A stretch of DNA of 64,000 nt from Linnemannia schmuckeri (GCA_029449235.1 JANATG010000018.1:1-64000), one strand, 5' to 3'; positions 1-9,159 are shown, counted from the first letter of the stretch. Numbers and translations: made by a program. Notes: generated by a model from the letters alone, not told the origin.

Positions 1-246
1 AAAAAACCCTAAAAAACCCTAAAAAACCCTAAAAAACCCTAAAAAAACCCTAAAAAACCCTAAAAAAACCCTAAAAAAACCCTAAAAACCTAAAAACCCT
101 AAAAAACCCTAAAAAACCCTAAAAAACCCTAAAAAACCCTAAAAAACCCTAAAAAACCCTAAAAACCCTAAAAAACCCTAAAAAACCCTAAAAAACCCTA
201 AAAAACCCTAAAAAACCCTAAAAATCCCTAAAAACCCTGAAAAACC
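1..246. repeat. Telomere repeat array, unit CCCTAAAAAA (G-strand TTTTTTAGGG)
   Basis: About 24 tandem copies of a 10-nt unit, AAAAAACCCT, with the A run varying from 5 to 7. The last few units near 225-246 degenerate (AAAATCCCT, AAAACCCTG). The C-rich strand reads 5' to 3' inward from base 1, which is the orientation expected at a left chromosome end. The G-strand unit is longer than the usual fungal TTAGGG. The array stops exactly where a retrotransposon LTR begins, with no subtelomeric spacer. Confidence 0.93.
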
Positions 247-449
247 TGCAACATATTAGGTTTAAAGTCCACCTTAGTTAGTCATTTCTCATCACTCTTA
301 TTCACCTCTGACTCTTCTATGATACTAGACCTAGAAACCTAGTTACTCCCTTGTATATATAGATGTACCGTAGTAATAACATCAATCATCACTGCTTCAA
401 TCCTCGTCTCTTGTCCCTGCTTTCACTGGTCCTACCTTCTGCTGTTGCA
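247..449 (+). repeat. LTR of Ty3 family B (5' copy)
   Basis: This 203-bp segment begins TGCAACATATTAGG and ends CTGCTGTTGCA, so its ends form the inverted pair TGCAACA/TGTTGCA. It contains a TATATATAG stretch near 355-361 that could serve as a TATA box. The same sequence recurs inverted at 8393-8594 and truncated at 22545-22733. It is followed at once by a tRNA primer-binding-site-like sequence (TGGTAGCAAAGG, 450-461) and then a gag gene, which identifies it as a 5' LTR. Confidence 0.88.
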
Positions 450-461
450 TGGTAGCAAAGG
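450..461 (+). other. Primer binding site of family B
   Basis: TGGTAGCAAAGG directly follows the LTR terminal CA. It would pair with a tRNA ending CCTTTGCTACCA. The same 11-nt core follows the LTRs of family A (770 and 9258) and family C (20631), so all three families probably use one primer tRNA. Which tRNA cannot be told from this window; initiator Met is common in Ty3 elements. Confidence 0.7.
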
Positions 462-671
462 TTCCCTCGATTCACTGCCTCAAGTCACCCCTCACTGGTT
501 TTCTCTTTTTACGTCACTGTTTCTCTCTTTGTTAAACTTTTCATATAATTTTTTTTTCTGCATCACACTGGCCTTCTTCGATCTCTCCTCCTACTTCTCT
601 CAACTCACCATGTCCAACGACACCACTCCCGCCCCCAACTTTCGTTACCCCCATCCTAAACCCTTTACCAA

Positions 672-769
672 TGCAACGATTGGACCCCCGATTACCTTAA
701 TTAGATAAATAGACAACTATTACCAAAATACAAAGACATCTCTTCCTTCCACTCCTTACAAAAGTTGCA
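672..769 (+). repeat. 5' LTR, family A copy 1
   Basis: A 98-bp LTR beginning TGCAACGATTGG and ending AAAGTTGCA, with inverted ends TGCAAC/GTTGCA. By eye it is identical to the copies at 5816-5913, 9160-9257 and 14303-14400. At 98 bp it is very short for a Ty3 element. Confidence 0.92.
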
Positions 770-960
770 TGGTAGCAAAGGTTCACAATTCCACCAACAA
801 GACCCCAGAACACTCAGCACAACCCCCAGAACACCCAGCACAAACCCCAGACTCCTCCAGCTCTCCAGAAACCTCACCTAGCACCTCCTCCATCCCCTCA
901 CCCTGTCTTCCACCCATCAACACGTATTTTATCACTGACTTTTTATCGGAACTCACCATC

Positions 961-1953
961 ATGACCGACGACAACCTCGCCACCATCATTGAACTTGACA
1001 CAACCTCCAAACCCGCCAAGTACGACGGCACTCGCGATGGCTTCAAATGCCTCGCCTGGCTGAAAGAGGTGCAACGCTACTTTACCATGAAGAACGTACC
1101 CGACAGAAAACGCACCATCCATGCCGTCAACCTCCTTAACCAAACCTCTCTCCTCTGGTGGGAATCACTTAACATCGACGACACCTGCGAGTACTCCACC
1201 TTTACAACCCTGTTTAAGAAGGCATACATGCCTGATGGATTTCTCGAGCAAGTTCGCGGCCTTCTTCTCAATGCCAAGCTTACCACCAACCTGGCCGAGT
1301 ACCTTACCCGCATCCGCCTCTACATGAACATCTTGCTCGCGGAAGATCCCACTGGTCGCGTGTTTCTCGAAGCCACCGTCAGAGTTGTTTTTCTCCAAGG
1401 CTGCCCCGACGATCTGAGACAGCTGCTTCAGACCGATCAGGTATCTAACCCCAACAACACCTTTTTTGATATGTGTTCCAAGGCTGAAGGATTTGACACC
1501 ATCTATGCTTTTGGCCCCAAAGGAGCCACAAAGGGTATGTTTGCCAAGGCTATGAATAGCATGCGCTCTCACACTCCAACCACCAGCTCAAACCCAGCAC
1601 CCCCAGCTTTTGACCCAATGGCAATGGAAATCGATAACATCAGCCTCGACCCCACCACCCGCGCCCTTATGGCCTCGGTCCAGTCCCTTACCATTGCCGT
1701 CCACGCCATGACAACCCAATTCAACAATCAACAATCCCAACCACGCCTTGCCCGCCTTACCGACGATGAAAGGAAATATCTGCAGGACAACAACGGATGC
1801 TTCAAGTGCCGTCGAATCAACGCCGGACACTACTCTTGGGACTGTGGAAAAAACCGCAACACCAACCGCTCATCCAGGGCCCAGACCGTCAACAATATTG
1901 CTAACGTGGGCAATCTCCCAACAGACCAGTCGGGAAATGCCCCCAGCAACTAG
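961..1953 (+). CDS. Gag polyprotein, family A copy 1
   Basis: Encodes the 330-residue capsid/nucleocapsid protein. The frame is open back to an ATG at 769, but that ATG is formed by the LTR end and the primer binding site. The ATG at 961 is preferred because its context (ACTCACCATCATG) resembles the family B gag start and the product then begins like other Gags. The central region resembles the Ty3 Gag domain (WLKEVQRYF, SLLWWESL, EYLTRIRLYM). A zinc knuckle (CFKCRRINAGHYSWDC, about 1798-1845) has an unusual C-x2-C-x6-H-x4-C spacing. The TAG stop lies inside the stem of a putative frameshift hairpin, and pol continues in the -1 frame. Confidence 0.85.
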   Translation: MTDDNLATIIELDTTSKPAKYDGTRDGFKCLAWLKEVQRYFTMKNVPDRKRTIHAVNLLNQTSLLWWESLNIDDTCEYSTFTTLFKKAYMPDGFLEQVRGLLLNAKLTTNLAEYLTRIRLYMNILLAEDPTGRVFLEATVRVVFLQGCPDDLRQLLQTDQVSNPNNTFFDMCSKAEGFDTIYAFGPKGATKGMFAKAMNSMRSHTPTTSSNPAPPAFDPMAMEIDNISLDPTTRALMASVQSLTIAVHAMTTQFNNQQSQPRLARLTDDERKYLQDNNGCFKCRRINAGHYSWDCGKNRNTNRSSRAQTVNNIANVGNLPTDQSGNAPSN

Positions 1954-4900
1954 GTGCAGTCCAGGACCCAGTTGCTGAAATCCCCTCTCTTTGCCCCAGT
2001 GGTGAAGGGAGTGATCACACCCCAGAGTTAAGTAGAAAAGAAAAAAATGAAATAAAGTTGCCAGATCGCTCAGTTAATAAGATTAGCAACCAAACTCAGA
2101 TTACAAACTCAAATCGTGATACTCACTCCCCCCCCACTCTGGCACCTTCACTGGACCAGACCTCAACGTTTGACTCGTCCCACCTTGTGTCTAGAACCTC
2201 AGATGGACCAGACCTGGACCTGGATACCCCTGTTGTGTCGACCACACCGCCTACAAAGCGACAGTTGAGAAGACGGAGACAAAAGCAATTGCGTCTCTGT
2301 TCATTTTCTATCGCTGAGGCTGAGCGCCAATTGCTCACTTTTAACTGCCTTGTCAGTGGCTTCCCGGCTCGCGTGCTGATCGATGGCGGTGCTGAAGGTA
2401 ATGTAATCAGCACATCCTTTCAAAAGAAAAACAACTTGCCTCGAACCGTCATCAACCCCATCCCTGTTCTTCTCCCCGACGGCTCATCCTCTATTACCAA
2501 CCATACGGTCAACATCACCATCGAACGCAAAGGATACACTGACAACCTCAACCCAATCCTGTACCCACTCAAAAAATACGACCTTATCCTGGGCAAACCA
2601 TGGCTTACTCACATCAACCCACAAATCAACTGGCGCACCAATGCTCTCCACTTCAACCACAACAACACAGCCATCGAATGGGACTGTACTGGATTCAAAT
2701 CAAATAATATTCAAACCCGCACCGGTGGCCGCCTCCTTACCCACCTACACTTTCACACCATGGCCACCCTCCCCGGCTCCGACGTATTCTTGGCACTGGT
2801 CAAATCTTCCAAGGATCTGCAGAAGGACAAGGACAACAAAGACAAGGACGCATCAGCACCACCCAAACGCCCAGCTATGACGCCTGAGATCAGAGCCATC
2901 GTTGAAGACGAGTTTAAGGATGTGTTCCCCGATACACTCCCGAGCGGCCTTCCACCAGACCGAGGCGATGCCATGAAAATTGAGACAGACCCAACAGCCG
3001 ATCCACCCTTCAAACCAGTCATTCGCCTCTCAATCGCAGAACTCGACGAACTCAGGAAGCAACTTGACGATCTACTTGCGAAAAAATTCATCAAGCCCAG
3101 CACATCACCCTATGGCGCCCCAGTACTCTTTGTTCGGAAAAAGGATGGCACCCTGCGTATGTGTGTGGACTACCGCGGTCTGAACAGGATTACCAGGAAG
3201 AACAGACACCCTCTACCCAGAATTGACGAACTTATCGATCGTTTTCGTGGCGCCCGCTATTTTACCAAACTGGATCTACTCTCGGGATACCACCAGCAGA
3301 GGATATATGAACCACACACCCACAAAACAGCATTTCGATGTCGTTACGGCCATTTTGAATTTAATGTCGTTCCGTTCGGACTCACCAACGCACCAGCCTC
3401 ATTCTCTAACATGATGCTACGGGTACTGGATCCGGTTCTGGACAAATGGGTGGTGGTATACCTCGACGACATCCTGATCTATTCCAAAACCGAGGCCGAC
3501 CATCTGAAACACCTTCGCAGCGTCCTTGAACTTCTACGAAAACATGGACTGTACGTCAAACTCAGCAAATGCTCATTCATGCAGGAGCAGACTGAGTTCC
3601 TGGGCCATACCATCTCCAAGAACGGGATCTCCACCTCAGCAGGTCTTGTCAAAGCTATTCGGGAATGGCCTCGCCCCACCAGTATCAAAGATGTTCAACA
3701 ATTTTTGGGCCTCGCACAGTTCTACCAGACCTACATCGACAAGTTTGCCGACATTGCCCTACCCCTCTCGGAGCTTCTAGCAGGCGGAGCGACTTTTTCA
3801 TGGGACAACGACAAGGAACAGGCATTCATCACCCTCAAAGCGGCCATCAGCTCCGCCCCCAGTTCTACGTATATTCGACCCCGACTTGCCAACCACCGTC
3901 GAAACGGATGCATCTGGATTTGCAATTGGCGCTGTTCTCTTTCAAACGGACGCGAACGGAGTATCCCGACCCGTTGCATTCACCTCACGAAAATTACAAC
4001 CAGCAGAACGGAACTACCCAACCCACGAGCAGGAGCTACTGGCAGTCGTGCACGCCCTTAGAACATGGCGATACTACCTAGACGGATCCCACTTTATTGT
4101 TTACACAGACCATGCAACCCTTCGCCACTTTCCAACACAGCCTAAACTCACCCGCCGTCAGGCTCGATGGATGGAGCTGCTGCAGGAATACGACTTTGAC
4201 TTCAAGTACAAGCGCGGAGCAGATAACACAGTCCCCGACGCCCTGTCTCGACGACCCGACCATCGCACGGAAGATCCAGTCAGCCCATCCACAGAACCAG
4301 TGGAGATTCATTCAATTGATATCCAGCTTGAACCAGGTGTGAGGCAGCGCCTGATAGAGGACTACCAGAACAGCCCCAGGCTTAGTCTCGTCTATAAAAG
4401 CTGCCTCGAGGGAAGTGTGCCCCCCGGTTATTCTTTTCACAATGGCCTTCTCTACTATGACCGCCGCGGCACCGTCGTTCTCGCTATCCCTCAGAAAGCT
4501 GACATTTGCCACTCTCTTTTGCATGACTGCCACGATGCCCCCATAGCTGGCCACTTTGGGTTCAGGAAAACATACGACAAGCTGCGACGAATAGCATACT
4601 GGCCCAACATGGCAAAGGAGACCCAACTCTATGTCGACTCGTGCGAAAAGTGTCAACGCAACAAGCCAAGTCAGGAGCGATCTGCTGGACTCCTTCAACC
4701 TCTACCCATTCCCGTCAGACGCTGGGAGGTGGTGACCATGGACTTTATAACCCATCTGCCCAAGACACCTCGCAATCATGATGCCATCACCGTCTTTGTC
4801 GACAAGTTATCCAAGCATGTCCACTTTGTCCCCAGCACCACCACCGCCACCGCCCCCGACATTGCTCGCCAGTTTTTCGACAATGTGTTCCGCCATCATG

Positions 4901-5805
4901 GGATGCCAACAACAATCGTCTCGGATCGCGATAGCAAATTCACCAGTCATTTTTGGCAGGAGCTCCACCGGCTTATGGATGTCAAGCTTGCGATGTCAAC
5001 AGCCTATCACCCACAGACGGATGGACAGACGGAAGTTATGAACAAGACACTAGGAATCATGCTGCGCGCCTTTATCGATGAAAAGCAGACTAACTGGGAC
5101 ACCCTCCTCCCTGCAGCAGAATTTGCCTACAACAACTCCGTCCACCACTCAACCGGCCATTCACCTTTTTTCCTCAACACTGGACAACATCCCCGCATCC
5201 CCGCCACCCTCCTCTCCCACACTGACAGCAACGTCCCCAGCGTCCATGACTATCTGGATCAGCAAGCAACGGCACTAATTTTTGCCCAGGATGCACTGCA
5301 GCGAGCTCAGGATCATCAAAAGGAACAAGCCGACAAGAGACGACGCGACCATGACTACAAAGTTGGCGACAAGGTCCTTCTCAGTGCAGAGAACATTACC
5401 ATGCCAGCCGACAGCGGACTCAGCTCGGACAAGCTCAAGCCTCGTTTTATTGGACCATTCACCCTACTGGAGCAACGATCACCAGTTACCTTCCTCGTCG
5501 ACTTACCCCCCTCCTACAACATCCACAATATCTTTCACGTCGATCTTTTTCGCCACTATATTGAGTCACCACTTACATTCGGCCGCCGAACACCAGCACC
5601 ACCACCACCTGTCGTCGTCGAAGGCACCGAGGAATACGAGGTCGAATCCATTCTACGATACAGAAAGTACCGGCGACAGCACCAGTTCCTCGTTGCTTGG
5701 AAAGGTTACGGACGTGAGGATCAGACATGGGAGCCAGCTGCCAACCTGGAAAATTGCCAAGACCTGGTCAACGCATTCAAAAAGGACCATGGGATCGTTT
5801 TTTAA
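1905..5805 (+). pseudogene. Pol polyprotein, family A copy 1 (frameshifted)
   Basis: This lies in the -1 frame relative to gag, opening after a TAA at 1902-1904 and with no ATG near its start. Order: retropepsin-like protease (LIDGGAEGN, about 2380), reverse transcriptase with YLDDIL (about 3460), RNase H (TDASGFAIG, about 3900), integrase with HHCC and DDE-type motifs (VTMDF, VSDRDSKF, TDGQTEVMNK), and a C-terminal chromodomain (FLVAWKGYGREDQTWEP). One extra C at about 3855-3859 breaks the frame between RT and RNase H, so RNase H and integrase would not be made in frame. Otherwise it is nearly identical to copy 2. A homopolymer sequencing error is the main alternative. Confidence 0.85.
1932..1977 (+). 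promoter_or_regulatory. Putative -1 ribosomal frameshift signal, family A copy 1
   Basis: In the gag frame the codons TCG GGA AAT form the slippery heptamer G GGA AAT (1932-1938), which fits X XXY YYZ. A 5-nt spacer (1939-1943) leads to an 11-position stem: CAGCAACTAGG (1944-1954) pairs with CCCAGTTGCTG (1967-1977) with one A-C mismatch, closing a 12-nt loop. The gag TAG is in the 5' arm. The pol frame is -1 relative to gag and open from 1905, so a -1 slip here would give Gag-Pol. The arrangement is seen in the sequence; the function is inference. Confidence 0.7.
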
Positions 5806-5815
5806 AAGGGGAAGG

Positions 5816-5913
5816 TGCAACGATTGGACCCCCGATTACCTTAATTAGATAAATAGACAACTATTACCAAAATACAAAGACATCTCTTCCTTCCACTCCT
5901 TACAAAAGTTGCA
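5816..5913 (+). repeat. 3' LTR, family A copy 1
   Basis: A 98-bp direct copy of the LTR at 672-769, preceded by the polypurine tract AAAAGGGGAAGG and followed by the CCAA duplication and the rest of family B gag. Confidence 0.92.
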
Positions 5914-6808
5914 CCAATGTCCGTGATGGATTTGCCATTATGGAGTTTATTGATGGAATGGAGTTATTCTTCGAAGGTGCTCACATTCCCCCTGCAGATC
6001 AAATTCACACCACTCTTGCTTTTGCTGGCGCGAAGGTGATCGCGTGGTGGCGTCTGCAGTCTCCTCAATTTGTCAACCCCCTCTCCTTTTCACAATTTGC
6101 AGAGCTTCTTAAAAAGGAATACAGCCCCGCTAATTTCAAAGATCACCTTATCCACCTTGTTATGTCAATGGGCATGACAGGTAAATTCACATACGACAAC
6201 GCCTCCGACTATATCACTCTAGCGCGGCAGTACCATCTCCTCCTTACCGGCTACTATCCTACCCCCCAGCATCCCGCCATGGAGGATATGCTTCGCTCCG
6301 CCTTTCTTCATGGTCTTCCCTCCCTCCTTCGACAAATGGTTGAGGTTACAATGACCCACCGTGCCCTCCCTCTCAACGATCTCTTTGCCATGACAGAACG
6401 ACACGCCGAAACCCTCACCAACAACTCAACGAATCCCAGCAACCTCCTCTCTGCTAGTGTCACGGCCAACGCCATCCGCGACCCCAATGCGATGGAGATA
6501 GACAACATCAACATTCAACTTAACAACATCAACCGCCAACTCAGCAACATGACCCGCAACTTCAACAACCGAGGCAATAATAACAACAATAACGGCTTCC
6601 GCAATAACAACAACAATAACAACGGCCCTCGTAACAACTTCAACAATAACAATGGTAACCCCCCTCCCTTAACCCCTCAGGAGCGCGATTGGTGCAAAAA
6701 CAACAATGCTTGCCGTTGCTGCCGCCAAATTGGACATTTTGCAGCCGACTGTCACATCTACGGCAACAACAATAGCAACAGTGGCAATAATAACAATCGT
6801 CAAGGCCG

Positions 6809-8392
6809 ATGGGTCTTTCAAGTAGCTGTGGGCGATTCCCCCGAGTCGGGAAAAGCCTCCGACGATCAGGCTTAGTCCAGGACTTGGTTGTCGACATTTC
6901 CTCCCTTCCTCCTCTGGACAAAGGGAGTGTCTCTCTACCAGAGTTAAGTTACAAGAATAAAAACTCTGCTATCAAAAACACTCCTCCCTCTACACCTTGT
7001 ACTCGCACCATCACATCCATATCTAATAGCCCTCACACTCCCTCCTTCTTTCCCCCTCCACCCTCCCACTTTGGCTCATCCACCCCCACCTCGCCTCGCA
7101 CCCCCTCCTCACCTACCATTGATTTGACCTCCACTGTCCCCAACACTCACTCCACCTCGGTACCCTCGAATGATGAGTTGCAACTCACCGACGACGTATC
7201 TGATACCTCGTCTGTTGGTCTGAGCCCATCAGAAGAAGTGGACCTGGACCCACTCTCATCTCCTGCTGCTATAGACCAACCTATGTCCAAGCGCAGGGCC
7301 AAGCGCTTGCGATACAAGTCTGTCCGCCTACATGCATTCACTGTCGATCAAGCCTCCCATACTCTTCTGTCATTTGTTGGTAATGTGGCTGGTGCCCCTG
7401 CTCGAATTTTAATCGATTGTGGTGCGGAGGGCAATGTGATCGCTTCTTCTTTTTGCAAAAAACACTCTCTCCCACGCAACCCTGGTCCCTCCATCCCCAT
7501 CATTCTTCCTGACGGCTCCTCCTCCCTCTGCTCATCCACCTCCACCTTTTCCATCAACCGCGACACCTACACCGACACTCTCGATGCACTCATTTACCCC
7601 CTCTCCAACTACGACCTCATTCTTGGAAAACCTTGGCTTACATCCACCAACCCTCTCATCAACTGGCGCAACAACGACCTTCACTTTACTCACAATGGCA
7701 ACACTGTCCTCTGGCGATGCCGCGGCTCCGACGCCAACTCCATCACCATCCGCTCCAAAGGCAAACTTCTCTCTCATCTTCACTTCCACTCACTCGCTTC
7801 TCAACCCGGCAACTCCGTCTACCTCGCCCTTGTTAAAATCGCTAAAAAGTCAAACAGCAACAACAACAATGACAAAGACAAACCAACCTCACCACCCCTC
7901 TCACCAGAAATACATACTATCGTCCATAAGGAGTTTCCCGACGTCTTTCCTTCTTCCCTCCCCTCTGGTCTCCCTCCTAATAGGGGCGATGCTATGAAGA
8001 TCGAAACCGATCCGACTGCTGACCCTCCCTTTCGCCCTGTTATTCGTCTTTCGATTGCTGAATTGGATGAACTAAGGAAGCAACTCGATGACTTACTGGG
8101 CAAAGGCTTTATCAAACCCTCTACTTCTCCCTATGGTGCACCGGTGCTATTTGTCAAAAAGAAAGATGGTTCCTTGCGTATGTGTGTGGACTATAGAGGC
8201 CTTAATCGCATTACAAAGAAGAATCGCCACCCCCTCCCCCGCATCGATGAGCTTATCGACCGCTTCAGAGGTGCCCGCTACTTTACAAAACTGGATCTAC
8301 TCTCTGGTTATCATCAACAACGTATTGCTGAGGAGGACACCCACAAAACAGCATTTAGGTGTCGCTATGGTCATTTTGAGTTTAATGTGGTT
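6809..8392 (+). pseudogene. Pol of family B, truncated in reverse transcriptase
   Basis: The -1-frame pol overlaps the gag end and would be entered through the signal at 6848-6893. It holds a Ser/Thr/Pro-rich linker, a protease-like segment with LIDCGAEGN (about 7411-7437, Cys where Ser/Thr is usual), and the first part of reverse transcriptase up to the stretch that in family A precedes PFGLTNAP. At 8393 the sequence changes to an inverted LTR, so the YLDD catalytic motif, RNase H and integrase are absent. The encoded fragment cannot be a working polymerase. Confidence 0.82.
6848..6893 (+). promoter_or_regulatory. Putative -1 ribosomal frameshift signal, family B
   Basis: In the gag frame TCG GGA AAA gives the slippery heptamer G GGA AAA (6848-6854). 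A 5-nt spacer follows. An 11-bp stem pairs CGACGATCAGG (6860-6870) with CTTGGTTGTCG (6883-6893), three of the pairs being G-U, around a 12-nt loop (6871-6882). The gag TAG (6873-6875) is in the loop. The loop shares AGTCCAGGA with family A although the stem sequences differ. CTGGAC at 6914-6919 could pair with GTCCAG in the loop, giving a possible pseudoknot. Pol is in the -1 frame. Confidence 0.68.
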
Positions 8393-8594
8393 GCAACAGC
8401 AGAAGGTAGGACCAGTGAAAGCAGGGACAAGAGACGAGGATTGAAGCAGTGATGATTGATGTTATTACTATGGTACATCTATATATACAAGGGAGTAACT
8501 AGGTTTCTAGGTCTAGTATCATAGAAGAGTCAGAGGTGAATAAGAGTGATGAGAAATGACTAACTAAGGTGGACTTTAAACCTAATATGTTGCA
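8393..8594 (-). repeat. LTR of family B, inverted copy
   Basis: A 202-bp reverse complement of the LTR at 247-449, from TGCAACAGCAGAAGG to CTAATATGTTGCA. The left flank (GTGGT) and right flank (CGATT) do not match, so there is no target duplication. Together with the 5' LTR it leaves family B bounded by LTRs in opposite orientation. Only 12 nt separate it from the TA of the neighbouring Tc1 element. Confidence 0.85.
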
Positions 8595-8608
8595 CGATTC
8601 CTGATATA

Positions 8609-8822
8609 CACTATGTTCCAAAACTGCCCACATGTTTAAAATATTTTTCTTTTATCTTTATTACCGCAACAAATAAAGTGCTTTGACAACATCAGCGCTA
8701 CATGTACATAGACTCTTTATACCAGTGTACATGATACCCAAATATGAAACCGATAGTGACATTAAAGACTTTTCTATGATTTATTTTCTAGCATCATCTC
8801 ATGTGGGCAGTTTTGGAACTTG
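8609..8822. repeat. Left TIR of the Tc1 element
   Basis: A 214-bp inverted repeat. The outer motif is at 8615-8634 and its inverted copy at 8800-8819. It pairs with 15268-15481. Confidence 0.88.
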
Positions 8823-9159
8823 TAAATAAAGATGTCAATGTTGGATGTATTTTGAATTGTTATAATCTAAACTAATATCTTGTCTGCTTGCCATGGGCTT
8901 TGTGGACAGCGGCAAGTCTGTCAGGCATGCTGCCGATAATCTTGTGGCAAAACTCGACAGGGATAGTGTACCATTCATGACTGATTCGCCTCCAGAGTTC
9001 CTCACAGCTTGTTGGACGAGTAGGATAGTTTCCCAGCTTGATCTTAAGATATGCCCACATGTGTTCGATGGGGTTGAGGTCAGGAGACTGCGCCGGCCAA
9101 TACAAAAGCGTTCCTTCCGTCTCCGTCAAGCCTACAGACTCCAGATATGCCTTGGTAAC

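Larger units (their letters stand above)
672..5913 (+). mobile_element. Ty3 chromovirus family A, copy 1 (98-bp LTRs)
   Basis: The element is 5,242 bp, bounded by LTRs at 672-769 and 5816-5913 that look identical and by a CCAA duplication (668-671 and 5914-5917). A primer binding site starts at 770 and a polypurine tract AAAAGGGGAAGG precedes the 3' LTR. Gag, protease, reverse transcriptase, RNase H, integrase and chromodomain are all present. Pol carries one extra C in a C run at about 3855-3859 compared with copy 2, which shifts the frame at the RT/RNase H boundary. Identical LTRs imply recent insertion. The element lies inside family B gag. Confidence 0.93.
610..6875 (+). pseudogene. Gag of family B, interrupted by family A copy 1
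   Basis: The ATG at 610 sits in the context CAACTCACCATG, and the frame runs to 671. It resumes at 5918 once the CCAA duplication is counted once, and ends at TAG 6873-6875. The two pieces give a continuous 339-residue frame. The middle matches the retroelement Gag capsid pattern (a WW-containing stretch, then KKEYSP). An Asn-rich segment with NNN runs is encoded at about 6558-6658. A canonical CCHC zinc knuckle (C-x2-C-x4-H-x4-C, CRCCRQIGHFAADC) follows at about 6712-6753. The gene would make the capsid/nucleocapsid. Only the nested insertion breaks it, so the element was probably young when hit. Confidence 0.8.
247..8392 (+). mobile_element. Ty3-type retrotransposon family B, 3'-truncated, split by family A copy 1
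   Basis: The order is 5' LTR 247-449, primer binding site from 450, leader, gag from 610, a gag-pol overlap near 6848-6893, then pol (protease and part of reverse transcriptase). Pol ends abruptly at 8392, where an inverted family B LTR starts. RNase H, integrase and the direct 3' LTR are missing. Family A copy 1 (672-5913) sits inside gag with a 4-bp CCAA duplication. The inverted LTR has no matching flanking duplication, so deletion or inversion between two copies is more likely than a simple solo-LTR insertion. The remnant cannot be autonomous. Confidence 0.82.

Noticed and set aside
1..246. Possible plant-type or contaminant telomere
   Set aside because: The sequence continues into Ty3 elements related to others in the window and then into clearly fungal genes, so it belongs to this chromosome unless the assembly is wrong.
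769..960. N-terminal extension of family A Gag from ATG 769 (and 9257)
   Set aside because: The ATG is created by the LTR end and primer binding site; the extension is Pro/Ser/Thr-rich leader, and the ATG at 961 (9449) has a context shared with family B gag.
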